Source: Phallusia mammillata
Lineage: Eukaryota; Chordata; Ascidiacea; Phlebobranchia; Ascidiidae
Assembly: GCA_003260075.1 (NCBI GenBank)
Contig: QLIY01000287.1
Span: 107,327-171,326 of the forward strand
Direction of reading: 5' to 3'
Length of the DNA stretch: 64,000 nucleotides
Shown: positions 59,701 to 63,520 of the stretch, one piece after another
How the letters are laid out: each line of letters starts with the position of its first letter
How positions within the stretch are numbered: the first letter of the stretch is position 1
Translations under genes and position numbers: made by a program
Notes under the pieces: model-generated
Told to the model about the DNA's origin: nothing
The model's database searches: none
Seen by the model: the letters and a program-made list of their open reading frames with translations, nothing else

Positions 59701-61967
59701 GTATTGATCTGTTGTTGTTGATAAGAACAACAAGGTCTTTGTGTTAACATTTTGGCTCTTTTTCTGTTTATTTTCCAGCAGCAGAAGTGGTAAAACATGG
59801 CATTATTTAAACCAAATCTTATTTGTGCTGTGATTTTTACTTTATTCTATTACTTTCACTCCTTCTTTATCTGGTTTTTGCTTCTATTGTACTAATCTAG
59901 ACATTTATGGAAGTCATATCTTATGTAGCTAACTTTGGTTTTATCTAAAACTGTTTGTTCTATTCTTCTTCTTGTTTTAACATCTTCATCACTTTGCTTG
60001 ACATTCAGGGCCCAAGTCCCAGTCTCATAAACCTTTGCCTACATTGGCGAGTTACAAGGCCAAGCAGCAACAACTACGCAACGGAACAATGTCAGATAGC
60101 GAAATGGTTCGGTCACAACCCGTGAAAAGGTGGCGTCGAAATCCAGGCTCGATTTTTAACTACGATCCTTCTGAATACGAAACGGACGCTGAATATGAAG
60201 AAGGAAAGCCGACCTACAAGGGTATTTCTTATTTCTCTTCCTGTGCTGTCAATTTGTCTATACCTGTGCCTTTTCTCGCCCTCGTGGTGTTGCGTTTGAG
60301 TGGTCATCTGTTGACCCAAGTTTCTTTTCTGTAGTGCAATCTTTGTAGCTCCATCTTTTAGAAAATGTGTGCTTTGATTGCTTTTTAGCTTAGCTCTGAT
60401 TGAAGCTTGATCTTTGTTAAAACTAAAAAGCTTCCAAATTTTTGATTATTATTACTTACTCCAACTATTAAGATGAACATAAATTTATCAGCCCTTAAGC
60501 GTTGATGCAAATAAATTCCTAACTGGGATAATATATGAATTATTACCGAATCAAGGGGGTAGCCAGAAAAATTCAGTTTACGGTGGGATTCGAACCCGAA
60601 GCCGGGATGGCGCCTTTAATAGACATTGTGTAGAATAATTCCTGCTCGATCTAGTTCTAATTTTTATAGAATCTGTCTTTCAGATAAAACGCACACGGAA
60701 TGATCAATATTTAAAATTACGGTCTAAAAGTTAATAACGCAGAAAAACATTCTTCTGACTCAAAACCAGCTACAGCTGCTTGTTATGTTTCTCTTCTTCT
60801 TTGCTTACAATTCTCCTTTATCTTTTTTTCTCTTTATTTCCCTTTCAAAGGCAAACTGATCACTGAAGCTCAGTCTGACATGGACGATGATTACAAACGC
60901 ATGATAAGTCTCGAACCAAAGGGCTTCCAGCGACAGCCGACTTCTTGGCAAAATTTTGTAATAGGTGCGGTGTGTGAAAACTAGCAAGAAGTCAATGTGT
61001 GGTTGTGCTAAAAAATAGCAGACAATATTGCTTGAATTGTCGGATTTGTATCTGGTTGCTAGTATTTGGTTGTTGATTGGGTTTGTTAAACACATTTCAT
61101 TGCTAAAATAAAATAAAATGCATCCATTGTGGCCCTACCTAGTTTACACAGTTTTATGTTATCACATATTATAAACCCTTTTAATTTGTTTGGTCTTTTG
61201 TTTTGTTTCACCGTCATTTGACTTACATTTTACAGCCAAGGAATACAAGCACGTCCCTGCGCCGTCAGTTGTTCCTGATTACAGTCAAATGCAATCTCGG
61301 CCAATGTATTACAACAACGTTCCACAGGCGCAACCACGGGTATGAAACTTTTTCATACTGTAGAACGTTTAAAATCGACGAGTTGGTTTGTATCATAAAA
61401 ATTTCAATGACTGGTATACATTACAGAGTTGTAAGTCGGTCCGGGCTTTTCTGGTATGGTTTGTACAGTTTAAACAAAACGGGTTTCATATGGACCTGAC
61501 TTCGCACTCGGCATTTACGCAGCAAATTGCTTCAAACTAAAGAAAGAGCTTGGGTTAGGGTCAGGCGTATAGACCTGTATTTTCAGGTTTAGGTCCTAGT
61601 TTTGGACACGCTTACAACTCTTAAGCGCCAATTTATTGAAAATGTTTATAGTCATAGGCTATTCATTTCGTGTGTATCGTAAACGAATTGTCCACATCGG
61701 AAAACACCATTGCTTCCATCATCGTATTGTTGCAGTGATTTGATGCAAAAAATAGTACCTGTGGAATGTAACACATTCTGTACTTGTTGTTTGTAGTTCA
61801 AGGCCATTTACGACTACTCAGCAGCCGATGATGATGAAATAACTTTCCAAGATGGAGACATCATCATTAACGCCCAGTCAATCGATGAAGGCTGGATGTT
61901 TGGTACTTGTTTGCGAACCGGACAAACTGGGATGCTTCCCGCCAACTACGTGCAGACAGTCCAATAG
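191..61967 (+). CDS. NEB-like: Nebulin-like giant actin-binding protein, 3' part of gene (multi-exon, 5' end outside window)
   Basis: Seen: about 95 distinct in-frame exons, nearly all phase 0, each encoding one or two units of about 35 residues with Y-x-K near the start and S-D at the end, so that joining exons recreates SDxxYK. The array has roughly 130 modules once duplicated contig ends are removed, and is followed by a linker and a C-terminal SH3 domain. Known for the family: nebulin is a thin-filament ruler or stabiliser of muscle; each module contacts one actin, seven-module super-repeats match the troponin/tropomyosin period, and the SH3 domain sits at the Z-disc. Inference: this is the muscle nebulin of a tunicate-like chordate. 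Nebulette, NRAP and LASP are excluded by module number. The first exons, any N-terminal region and the promoter are not in the window. Exon coordinates are given in the block entries below. Confidence 0.93.
1141..1377. mobile_element. hAT-like MITE, 237 bp, in intron
   Basis: It starts CAGTGGTCGGCAACC and ends GGTTGCCTATACCCCTT, an imperfect terminal inverted repeat. The flanks are an exact 8-bp target duplication, GTCTAAAC (1133-1140 and 1378-1385). The interior repeats GGTCCGCG motifs and is GC-rich at the left. There is no coding capacity. 8-bp duplications and CAG ends are typical of the hAT superfamily. Confidence 0.8.
3611..5276 (+). CDS. Nebulin super-repeat 2 (exons a-f)
   Basis: Exons 3611-3715, 3836-3955, 4151-4258, 4334-4441, 4546-4708 and 5113-5276. 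This is the cleanest copy: no placeholder run interrupts it, so it is the best template for the unit. Lengths are 105, 120, 108, 108, 163 and 164 bp; the e/f intron is phase 1 and all others phase 0. Module a reads [17 protein letters not shown] and b reads [16 protein letters not shown]. The f acceptor is TTAAAG. The 556-bp intron before it (3055-3610) and the 404-bp intron 4709-5112 hold nothing I recognise. Confidence 0.9.
5362..7482 (+). CDS. Nebulin super-repeat 3 (exons a-f)
   Basis: Exons 5362-5466, 5823-5942, 6182-6289, 6355-6462, 7038-7200 and 7319-7482, with the same lengths and phases as super-repeat 2. Module a begins [20 protein letters not shown]. Exon b is nearly the same in DNA and protein as exon b of super-repeat 4 ([17 protein letters not shown]), which suggests recent duplication or gene conversion. 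The a-b intron carries a tRNA-derived element (5624-5696). The 575-bp intron 6463-7037 holds a small inverted repeat (6573-6582 against 6618-6627) and nothing else I recognise. Confidence 0.9.
5624..5696 (+). repeat. tRNA-derived SINE-like or tRNA pseudogene sequence
   Basis: The D-arm GCTC-CGTTGGCA-GAGC and T-arm GTGGG-TTCGAAT-CCCAC pair perfectly, and the B box GGTTCGAATCC is intact. The anticodon stem has a mismatch and the loop lacks U33. The acceptor strands (TGCTCTG against CGCAAGC) do not pair. It is therefore more likely a tRNA-derived repeat than a working tRNA. Confidence 0.6.
7607..9600 (+). CDS. Nebulin super-repeat 4 (exons a-f; exon a present twice)
   Basis: Exons 7607-7711 (a), 8043-8147 (second copy of a), 8211-8330 (b), 8431-8538 (c), 8611-8718 (d), 8831-8996 (e) and 9437-9600 (f). 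The two a exons encode the same 35 residues, with flanking introns that match apart from a few substitutions on either side of the G run at 7938-7949, so I count one. Exon e is 3 bp longer than in super-repeats 2 and 3 ([17 protein letters not shown]). The f donor is GTTGGA, a weak match. The intron 8997-9436 holds nothing clear, and 9601-10019 holds only a possible decayed hAT end near 9935-9970. Confidence 0.88.
10020..12224 (+). CDS. Nebulin super-repeat 5 (exons a-f)
   Basis: Exons 10020-10124, 10460-10579, 10776-10883, 10951-11058, 11691-11853 and 12061-12224. Module c departs from the first four copies ([20 protein letters not shown]) and ends QSM instead of QSD. Exon e switches to a second subtype ([20 protein letters not shown], then [10 protein letters not shown]) that super-repeat 6 shares. 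A 3' fragment of a second exon a lies at 10217-10286 after a G run. A short contig, 11236-11348, repeats the c-d intron and the start of d between two G runs. The rest of the 632-bp intron 11059-11690 shows nothing else I recognise. Confidence 0.87.
12601..15327 (+). CDS. Nebulin super-repeat 6 (exons a-f; exon c broken by a placeholder)
   Basis: Exons 12601-12705 (a), 12976-13095 (b), 13614-13716 (c, damaged), 13774-13881 (d), 14221-14383 (e) and 15164-15327 (f). Exon c is 103 bp instead of 108. The bases that should encode T-P-G-Y-E are replaced by ten G (13674-13683), so the frame breaks on paper only. The left part of exon c matches super-repeat 4 closely, so the join could also be a mis-join. 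Module e belongs to the subtype ending EYNLDT. The intron 14384-15163 contains a divergent overlap duplication around the G run at 14675 and a hAT-like MITE at 14850-15012. The intron 13096-13613 contains a duplicated segment around 13334-13344. Confidence 0.82.
14850..15012. mobile_element. hAT-like MITE, 163 bp, in intron
   Basis: The ends CAGTGGTGGGATTCA and TGAATCCCACCACTG are an almost perfect 15-bp inverted repeat. Flanking 8-mers do not match well, so the duplication has decayed or the insertion is old. No coding capacity. Confidence 0.7.
15673..19428 (+). CDS. Nebulin super-repeat 7 (exons a-f; exon b present twice; shifted e/f intron)
   Basis: Exons 15673-15777 (a), 16356-16475 and 17237-17356 (two copies of b), 18077-18184 (c), 18373-18477 (d), 18743-18928 (e) and 19303-19428 (f). 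The b copies differ at one residue (A or T before [10 protein letters not shown]) and are separated by the G run at 16776-16785; I count one. From here exon e is longer (186 bp, ends in phase 0 after HALHASK) and f shorter (126 bp), so the intron has moved about 20 codons relative to super-repeats 1-6. Fragments of exon a (15463-15491) and exon f (15502 onward) flank another G run. The a-b introns carry the 143-bp minisatellite. 17357-18076 holds a candidate hAT-like element. Confidence 0.85.
15840..16300 (+). repeat. Intronic minisatellite, unit about 143 bp, about 3 copies
   Basis: The phrase GTTGTAGATTTG and its variants recur at 15846, 15988, 16132 and 16274, spacings of 142, 144 and 142 bp. 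Each unit continues with GAAGTAAATGATTACAAT, AAAAGTGTCTTTAAG and AAACAG-CGTCAGCCAA-like segments. Copies differ by 10-20 percent by eye. The array repeats at 16786-17170 after a G run, probably as the other contig end. Confidence 0.8.
16786..17640 (+). repeat. Second copy of the minisatellite plus exon b region (contig overlap)
   Basis: This stretch repeats 15828-16775: minisatellite units, exon b (17237-17356) and the following intron, with scattered substitutions and indels. It begins straight after ten G at 16776-16785. I read it as the overlapping end of another contig or haplotype, not a tandem duplication. Confidence 0.65.
17619..17892. mobile_element. Candidate hAT-like element in intron
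   Basis: The left end CAGTAGTTATCAGTTGG and right end CAAGTAGAGAATCACTG are loosely inverted, both next to CCATGG. Flanking 8-mers TATTACAG and CATTATAG match at six positions. A truncated sister copy of the left end precedes the G run at 16776. The call is tentative. Confidence 0.4.
19672..22567 (+). CDS. Nebulin super-repeat 8 (exons a-f)
   Basis: Exons 19672-19776, 20113-20232, 20552-20659, 21042-21149, 21506-21673 and 22412-22567. Module c is the [18 protein letters not shown] subtype shared with super-repeats 7, 9, 10 and 11. Exon e (168 bp) ends after LNVELP and exon f (156 bp) starts EITHAV, both phase 0, a third position for this intron. Partial copies caused by contig overlap: start of d at 20866-20931, start of f near 22232-22241, end of f near 22692-22731. 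The intron 21674-22411 contains two overlap duplications (around 21957 and 22242), and 19777-20112 contains a degraded hAT-like MITE. Confidence 0.86.
19852..20002. mobile_element. Degraded hAT-like MITE in intron
   Basis: The ends CAGTGGTTCGTAAACC and GGGCTAAGAACCACTA form an imperfect inverted repeat around a T-rich core. The flanking duplication is not clear (GACTAGCC against ATCTAGTC). Confidence 0.5.
23040..25648 (+). CDS. Nebulin super-repeat 9 (e split, last two modules fused)
   Basis: Exons 23040-23144 (a), 23241-23360 (b), 23918-24025 (c), 24098-24205 (d), 24360-24464 (single module ending LMSN) and 25427-25648 (222 bp, two modules plus). Here the fifth module has its own 105-bp exon and the intron inside the sixth module is absent, so modules 6 and 7 ([13 protein letters not shown], then [11 protein letters not shown]) share one exon. 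Partial exon 25353-25383 before the G run is a contig end. The intron 24465-25426 is nearly 1 kb and contains an overlap duplication around 24656-24667 and otherwise nothing I recognise. The 557-bp intron 23361-23917 shows nothing clear. Confidence 0.86.
26089..29699 (+). CDS. Nebulin super-repeat 10 (exons a-f)
   Basis: Exons 26089-26193, 26304-26423, 26845-26952, 27063-27167, 28839-29030 and 29574-29699. Module c ends INGG-type (YINGG boundary at the donor) instead of QSD, so the SD motif is lost there. Exon e (192 bp) ends after HVLHSNQ, and f (126 bp) starts [10 protein letters not shown], the same intron position as super-repeat 7. The 1.67-kb intron 27168-28838 is packed with mobile elements: a 402-bp hAT-type MITE, a palindromic MITE and a third hAT-like element. 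A partial c exon (26730-26775) is a contig end. The intron 29031-29573 has a reverse copy of a hAT-type MITE. Confidence 0.87.
27330..27731. mobile_element. hAT-type MITE, 402 bp, perfect 8-bp target duplication
   Basis: It starts CAGTGCTCTTCAACC and ends GTGTTGAAGAGCACTG. The flanks are TCCTAGTC at 27322-27329 and 27732-27739, identical. The interior contains GGTGCACC-type motifs and no reading frame. It sits in the 1.67-kb intron of super-repeat 10. Confidence 0.85.
28188..28406. mobile_element. Palindromic MITE-like element in intron
   Basis: 28199-28228 and 28366-28395 are 30-bp inverted arms (TTTTAGCTCTTCCAGCAG...) with one mismatch, and looser pairing extends about 8 bp outward. The interior contains CCGACGTTTCGATGTCCCAT. 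Related sequence (GCTCTTCCAGCAGC, and in the second copy AACGTTTCGAAGTCTATACG) recurs at about 38330-38455 and 38930-39080, with CTGTTGCTGCCAG next to it in all places, so this is a dispersed family. Confidence 0.65.
28451..28768. mobile_element. hAT-like MITE, 318 bp
   Basis: The ends CAGGGTTGGGCAACC and GGTTGCCCACCTCTG are inverted. The flanks ATTTAGTT and TTTTAGTT match at seven of eight bases. The interior near both ends carries GGGCCGCA motifs, as in many metazoan hAT MITEs. Confidence 0.75.
29086..29263 (-). mobile_element. Partial reverse copy of the 53438-53821 hAT-type MITE
   Basis: Read on the minus strand it starts CAGGGATTCCATACCGTCC and shows the same rows of short TCCTTATTTCTAAG-like motifs and CCTAGACCTG as the element at 53438. 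It lacks the far end, so it is truncated. Confidence 0.6.
30188..32006 (+). CDS. Nebulin super-repeat 11 (exons a-f)
   Basis: Exons 30188-30292, 30359-30478, 30828-30935, 31315-31425, 31492-31701 and 31896-32006. Exon e is two full modules (210 bp, ends NMLST) and f is exactly one module (111 bp), so the intron now falls on the module boundary. Module d has one extra residue (37 aa, [16 protein letters not shown]). The b donor is GTTCGG. Module b keeps [16 protein letters not shown] with a cysteine. The intron 30936-31314 is a T-rich, low-complexity stretch. The preceding intron 29700-30187 is an overlap duplication around the G run at 30027. Confidence 0.88.
32110..34549 (+). CDS. Nebulin super-repeat 12 (seven single-module exons)
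   Basis: Exons 32110-32214, 32644-32763, 33088-33195, 33281-33388, 33685-33792, 34049-34153 and 34442-34549: seven exons for seven modules, with every intron at the module boundary in phase 0. This may be the ancestral layout, or a result of intron gain or sliding. The 40-residue b module has diverged: the GFQTMDS signature is replaced by [18 protein letters not shown]. Module c keeps [11 protein letters not shown]. The sixth module ([20 protein letters not shown]) aligns with the IQEITHA half-module of super-repeat 1. A partial exon at 33610-33628 ends at a G run. The intron 32215-32643 shows nothing recognisable; 34154-34441 contains a short tRNA T-arm-like sequence near 34327-34350. Confidence 0.88.
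34327..34350 (+). repeat. Isolated tRNA T-arm-like fragment
   Basis: TGGGTTCGAATCCCA forms a T-arm with a B box and lacks a D-arm or anticodon arm nearby. It is probably a remnant of a tRNA-derived SINE like the one at 5624. Confidence 0.35.
34673..38238 (+). CDS. Nebulin super-repeat 13 (with duplicated middle exons and a GC-AG intron)
   Basis: Exons 34673-34777 (a), 35161-35348 and 36493-36680 (two copies of b plus half of c, phase 2), 35765-35912 and 37094-37241 (two copies of the rest of c plus d), 37422-37526 (e), 37851-37955 and 38131-38238. The duplicated pair is separated by the ten-G run at 36237-36246 and preceded by a partial e exon (36194-36236), so I count one copy. Unlike all other super-repeats, modules b and c share an exon and the following intron sits inside module c, after HLTQG. 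That intron starts GCAAGT in both copies. Module b is cysteine-containing ([18 protein letters not shown]). Confidence 0.86.
36247..37464 (+). repeat. Second copy of a two-exon segment of super-repeat 13 (contig overlap)
   Basis: It repeats about 34907-36236, with exons 36493-36680 and 37094-37241, shifted by roughly 1.33 kb and with scattered SNPs and short indels. The join is ten G at 36237-36246, placed inside the following exon of the first copy. Confidence 0.7.
38330..39350 (+). repeat. Duplicated intron and exon segment around the G run at 38858
   Basis: The exon [12 protein letters not shown] is present at 38605-38709 and 39233-39337, with matching upstream intron including a dispersed-repeat fragment (GCTCTTCCAGCAGC against GCTCTTACAGCAGC). 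The second copy retains AACGTTTCGAAGTCTATACG, which the first has lost, so the copies differ by small indels as alleles would. Confidence 0.65.
38605..42560 (+). CDS. Nebulin modules 3' of super-repeat 13, first group
   Basis: Exons 38605-38709 and 39233-39337 (two copies of one module, [17 protein letters not shown], across the G run at 38858), 39765-39878 (38 aa, ends LPSE, donor GTCCGG), 40353-40457, 40701-40808, 41564-41671, 41789-41878 plus 41986-42111 (two modules with a mid-module intron after DVGK), and 42453-42560. Modules are more divergent and the clear a-f types of the first 38 kb are no longer obvious. The partial exon 41452-41492 is a contig end. The intron 39338-39764 is T-rich. 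39879-40352 and 40809-41563 show no feature apart from the overlap duplications at 41122 and 41493. 42112-42452 shows nothing. Confidence 0.84.
38791..38857. mobile_element. Truncated hAT-like element next to a G run
   Basis: It begins CAGTGGTTCTTAAAC, a common hAT terminus, and continues GCGACGCCCC before being cut by the G run at 38858-38869. The right end is not present, and the sequence after the run is an earlier part of the same intron. Confidence 0.45.
42781..46328 (+). CDS. Nebulin modules 3' of super-repeat 13, second group
   Basis: Exons 42781-42876 plus 42938-43066 (two modules, intron after HAKK), 43261-43365, 43499-43708 (two modules in one exon), 44283-44390, 44627-44731, 45467-45570 plus 45706-45808 (two modules, phase-2 intron inside a lysine codon), and 46119-46328 (two modules). 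The second module of the first pair has the c-type look ([16 protein letters not shown]), so a seven-module rhythm may persist. Partial exons at 42663-42734 and 44502-44512 end at G runs. The intron 43709-44282 holds a hAT-like MITE whose GC-rich part is replaced by 57 G. 44732-45466 holds a duplicated segment with AT microsatellites. 45809-46118 shows nothing. Confidence 0.84.
43939..44180. mobile_element. hAT-like MITE, second copy, with its GC-rich left part replaced by 57 G
   Basis: From about 44004 to 44180 it follows the element at 1141-1377 closely (TACCGGACCGTATAATTTTT, then GGTTGCCGACCCG). The left end (C)TAGTGGT is followed by 57 G where the first copy has about 47 bp of GC-rich DNA. 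Flanks TTATGTAA and TGATGTAA could be a decayed target duplication. Confidence 0.7.
43947..44003. other. 57-G run, probable sized gap
   Basis: It replaces the GC-rich left part of a hAT-like MITE. The homologous stretch of the copy at 1141 is about 47 bp, close to the run length, which fits a gap of estimated size filled with one base. Confidence 0.75.
44822..45262. repeat. AT and CA microsatellites in a duplicated intron segment
   Basis: CACACACACAC occurs near 44834, TATATA runs at about 44934-44970 and again at about 45222-45261. The surrounding sequence (AACTTGCACAGTGGAATAAGG) is present twice on either side of the G run at 45048-45057, so only one locus may be real. Confidence 0.65.
46895..49322 (+). 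CDS. Nebulin modules 3' of super-repeat 13, third group
   Basis: Exons 46895-47024 plus 48135-48229 (two modules joined by a phase-1 intron), 48316-48420, and 48671-48754 plus 49197-49322 (two modules). The first exon holds [20 protein letters not shown], which aligns with the e-type half module of the super-repeats. The last contains [19 protein letters not shown], close in shape to the second module of vertebrate super-repeats (a GIW...PDRPE segment), so the seven-module register seems to be kept. The 1.1-kb intron 47025-48134 carries a 609-bp hAT-like element. Introns 46329-46894 and 48755-49196 show nothing I recognise. Confidence 0.84.
47346..47954. mobile_element. hAT-like element, 609 bp, non-coding
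   Basis: The ends CAGGGGTGTCAAAC and GTTTGACACCTCTG are inverted. Subterminal GCGGCCCACGAACTC and GTGGCCCACGAACCC are also repeated. No transposase frame is seen and no clear target duplication. It occupies most of the 1.1-kb intron 47025-48134. Confidence 0.7.
49626..53324 (+). CDS. Three nebulin modules repeated in the assembly (three exons, up to three copies)
   Basis: First copy: 49626-49730 ([18 protein letters not shown]), 50135-50227 (31 aa, [16 protein letters not shown]) and 50598-50702 ([18 protein letters not shown]). Second copy, starting after the G run at 50857: 51164-51256 and 51627-51731; the first begins DKYK instead of NKYK. Third copy, after the N at 52022: 52248-52352, 52757-52849 and 53220-53324. 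First and third copies look almost identical over introns as well. The second has more substitutions and lacks the first exon, as a second haplotype would. I infer one true set of three exons. If all copies were real, the protein would gain five modules and the frame would stay open. Confidence 0.8.
49821..49909. repeat. Perfect 38-bp-arm inverted repeat (foldback), copy 1
   Basis: Arms 49821-49858 and 49872-49909 are exact reverse complements (CAATACGTCTAGAATCGC...), with a 13-nt loop at 49859-49871. It lies in the intron between the first two exons of the repeated block. It could be a small foldback element. No target duplication is clear. Confidence 0.8.
50255..50545 (+). repeat. Degenerate short tandem repeats in intron
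   Basis: Phrases such as AACCATTTTAACTACATTTG, TTTTACTACGTTTATAACG and TTTTAATCATGTTTGTAATG follow each other about every 35 bp with heavy divergence. The same stretch recurs in the other two copies of the block (about 51284-51575 and 52877-53168). Confidence 0.5.
50927..51016. repeat. Same foldback, copy 2, with inverted loop
   Basis: The same arms carry several mismatches here. The 13-nt loop at 50963-50975 matches the reverse complement of the copy 1 loop at 12 of 13 bases. Confidence 0.75.
52022..52022. other. Single N, contig join
   Basis: It is the only ambiguous base seen in the window. The sequence to its right restarts at the equivalent of 49402, so it marks a join between overlapping copies. 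Confidence 0.8.
52443..52531. repeat. Same foldback, copy 3
   Basis: It is identical to copy 1 in arms and loop orientation, as expected if the third block is a redundant copy of the first. Confidence 0.8.
53438..53821. mobile_element. hAT-type MITE, 384 bp, perfect 8-bp target duplication
   Basis: The ends CAGGGTTGCCATACCG and CGATGGCAACCCTG are inverted. The flanks TCTATAAA at 53430-53437 and 53822-53829 are identical. The interior repeats TCCTTATTTCTAAG motifs. Truncated allelic copies start at 50816 (cut by a G run) and 51845 (cut at the N), each next to the same TCTATAAA-like left flank. Confidence 0.85.
54037..57065 (+). CDS. Nebulin C-terminal single-module exons
   Basis: Exons 54037-54144, 54491-54598, 54904-54999 (32 aa), 55184-55294 (37 aa), 55448-55555, 56432-56539 and 56964-57065 (34 aa). 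All are phase 0 and open with x-x-Y-(K/R/T). Modules share a Y/F-T-x-x-x-(D/K)-x-P-D-x-x-H-A core such as [14 protein letters not shown], and super-repeat types are no longer visible. In vertebrates the corresponding C-terminal modules are simple repeats near the Z-disc. The intron 55556-56431 carries a 503-bp hAT-type MITE with a perfect target duplication. The intron 56540-56963 carries a 40-G run. The intron 53325-54036 carries another hAT-type MITE, and 54145-54490 is T-rich with nothing else. Confidence 0.86.
55624..56126. mobile_element. hAT-type MITE, 503 bp, perfect 8-bp target duplication
   Basis: The ends CAGGGATGGCGAACC and GGTTCGCCATCCCTG are a perfect 15-bp inverted repeat. The flanks TGCTATAG at 55616-55623 and 56127-56134 are identical, so the insertion is fairly young. 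The interior has paired GTGGGTCAC motifs and no open frame. Confidence 0.88.
56731..56770. other. 40-G run, probable sized gap
   Basis: It is an uninterrupted 40-G run in an intron between AAGCTGTAGA and CACACTGTTTCGACC. No repeat unit or other base breaks it. It is interpreted as a gap placeholder like the shorter runs. Confidence 0.7.
57565..59194 (+). CDS. Last nebulin modules before the linker
   Basis: Exons 57565-57786 (222 bp, two modules: [20 protein letters not shown] and [20 protein letters not shown]), 57931-58038, 58378-58482, 58768-58875 and 59096-59194 (33 aa). The last three share a [24 protein letters not shown] pattern, the D-T-P-E-(M/L/F)-R-x-V-(R/K)-x-N form typical of the most C-terminal modules of vertebrate nebulin and nebulette, which supports gene identity and end position. 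Donors vary (GTACTT, GTCAGT, GTATGT). Introns 57066-57564 and 58039-58377 show nothing recognisable; 58876-59095 and 59195-59509 are T-rich. Confidence 0.88.
59510..61339 (+). CDS. Nebulin C-terminal linker (four exons)
   Basis: Exons 59510-59696 (ends in phase 1), 60009-60221 (phase 1), 60851-60964 (phase 1) and 61236-61339 (phase 0). The first still contains a full module ([20 protein letters not shown]) followed by a helical tail. The second is polar and charged: a basic patch [20 protein letters not shown] followed by acidic [10 protein letters not shown]. The third starts [18 protein letters not shown]. The fourth is rich in P, Q, S and Y ([20 protein letters not shown]). In vertebrate nebulin and nebulette a serine-rich linker joins the last module to SH3; this linker is shorter and shows no serine-rich stretch. 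The frame is continuous across all four junctions. The donor at 60965 (GTGCGG) is weak. Introns 60222-60850 (tRNA-like reverse T-arm near 60578-60610) and 60965-61235 hold nothing else. Confidence 0.85.
60578..60610 (-). repeat. tRNA-like B box region, reverse strand
   Basis: On the minus strand CGGGTTCGAATCCCACCG carries a B box and a T-arm-like stem. No convincing D-arm follows. It is a probable SINE fragment in a linker intron. Confidence 0.35.
61797..61967 (+). CDS. C-terminal SH3 domain exon of nebulin, with stop
   Basis: A single 171-bp exon encodes 56 residues and the TAG stop. SH3 hallmarks are seen in order: FKAIYDYSA (ALYDY motif), the acidic RT loop [11 protein letters not shown], the W of EGWMFGT, and the binding-surface end [14 protein letters not shown]3 domains of nebulin and nebulette bind proline-rich ligands at the Z-disc (known partners include N-WASP, myopalladin and the titin PEVK region). 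The acceptor is TTTGTAG and the junction is phase 0 with the linker. The domain is complete and ends only a few residues after the last strand, as in vertebrate nebulin. The 457-bp intron before it (61340-61796) shows nothing else. Confidence 0.95.
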   Translation, partial: FKAIYDYSAADDDEITFQDGDIIINAQSIDEGWMFGTCLRTGQTGMLPANYVQTVQ

Positions 61968-62547
61968 AAGTTCACAATTATGTATATAACTTACACAGCC
62001 GTCTACACAAATGTACATACCACAACAGATACCAAGTGTCCTATATGTAGTATAGTATGTGTGTTTCGTATTTTGAAAAAAAGGTACTAATTAAGATCGG
62101 TATCCTGGTCAAATGATATTTAATGTACATATAGTTCACAACATTTGCTGTACAGACGGTAGTCCAATTTGTAGGCTAACATTTTGCAATTTTGAAAACT
62201 TGTTGCTTAAAACCAAAAGCGTTTAATAATCCATTGTATTTCATTTGTTTTCTTGCCACGGAGTGTTAGGGGTGGTATATGAAGCTTGCTGCTATGCTTT
62301 GTCATTGTCGAGGCTTGTGATTGTTGTATGTCGCTTGCCTGTCGCCAAAATAATAAACAATGGTTTTCTTCAGAAACGCTGTAATTGTGTTAAGCCAGAC
62401 ATGCATTCGTCGACCCATCAGTATTTTGCTTCCGATAAGTTTTACTTTAGTAATTCAAAGGAATTTTAGCGCAAAATCAAGGACCTAACTAACACTCAAA
62501 TCGCTTCTTTCAGAGAAATTCGACTAAACTAATCTAGAACAAATAAA
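61968..62547 (+). other. Probable 3' UTR with candidate poly(A) signals
   Basis: The sequence after the nebulin stop is AT-rich with no open coding pattern. AATAAA occurs at 62352-62357 and 62542-62547, and again at 62877-62882 inside the downstream repeat. The first is the most likely cleavage signal. The true 3' end cannot be fixed without transcript data. Confidence 0.5.
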
Positions 62548-63119
62548 TCATAGAGGAAGGAAATGTAGAAGGGACAGAATCGGAAGTTGTTTGTGTGGAT
62601 TTGTGACAAACCAACAAATAGAAACAGATCAATAGCAGTCATTTCCGCCATCTGCTGCGGTTTTTGTAAGCTTGGACTGTAAGCTTTCTGTCAGTGAAGG
62701 TAATTCGCTACGGTTAGTGAGCTTGACGCCGGAAACGAACGTGCCAATGCTGCTATAGCAGTCGCGCGGGGACGATGTCTGACAGTGGCGACGACTTTGC
62801 GTTGGGCGTGCAAGAGCGCTCGTCGTGGTGACAGTACCACGCAGATGCATGTCTCGTTTCCATTTATTTCAAATGCAATAAAACGTTTTATGTACGACTA
62901 ATGGCAGTAGGTTCTGAAAAAACACAAACAGAAGTTGAGTAAACGAATTGAAAAGGGGCAATTTTTCGTTTTCTGCTAGCTTAAGGAGGTGAAGTCTTGC
63001 TGCTTCGGGCGAGCTCGACGCGTCAATGCTGATCGGGTGTTTCTATGCGCAAGTACCATCGATCCTGATAAGCTAAGGCCCAGCACCGATCCTCTCGAGC
63101 AAGCCGAGAGGACGACGCT

Positions 63120-63188
<69 letters not shown>
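63120..63188. other. 69-G run, probable sized gap
   Basis: It lies in the GC-richer repeat region after the gene. The apparent polyglycine and polyproline frames across it have no other coding support. Confidence 0.7.
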
Positions 63189-63439
63189 CTCAAGCCCTAA
63201 AATTTGGGCTATTTCAACAGTTGCACCCAACTTCCGTTTGTGGGTTTCGTGTGTGGGGGTACATTGCAATGCAATCACGTGGTCACAACGTTTGAAGTGA
63301 TCGAATAGTTGGCAGTCACGTGAGCGACATAGAGGTAGAAACCCACAATCGATAAGCAGTTCGCGCACCACAAGACCTGCTGGACGATACTCAGTCGCTC
63401 GATTCGACCCGCTACGTCACACGTCTTACTCCTCTCGCT

Positions 63440-63440
<1 letters not shown>

Positions 63441-63519
<79 letters not shown>
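63441..63519. other. 79-G run, probable sized gap
   Basis: It is the longest run in the window, between CTCCTCTCGCTC and TGAGCCCACACC. It is interpreted as a placeholder, with the same reasoning as for the other runs. Confidence 0.7.

Positions 63520-63520
<1 letters not shown>

Noticed and set aside
59779-59789. Possible microexon (CAGCAGAAGTG) in a linker intron
   Set aside because: Including it would shift the next exon out of frame and reach a stop, whereas direct splicing keeps the frame open.
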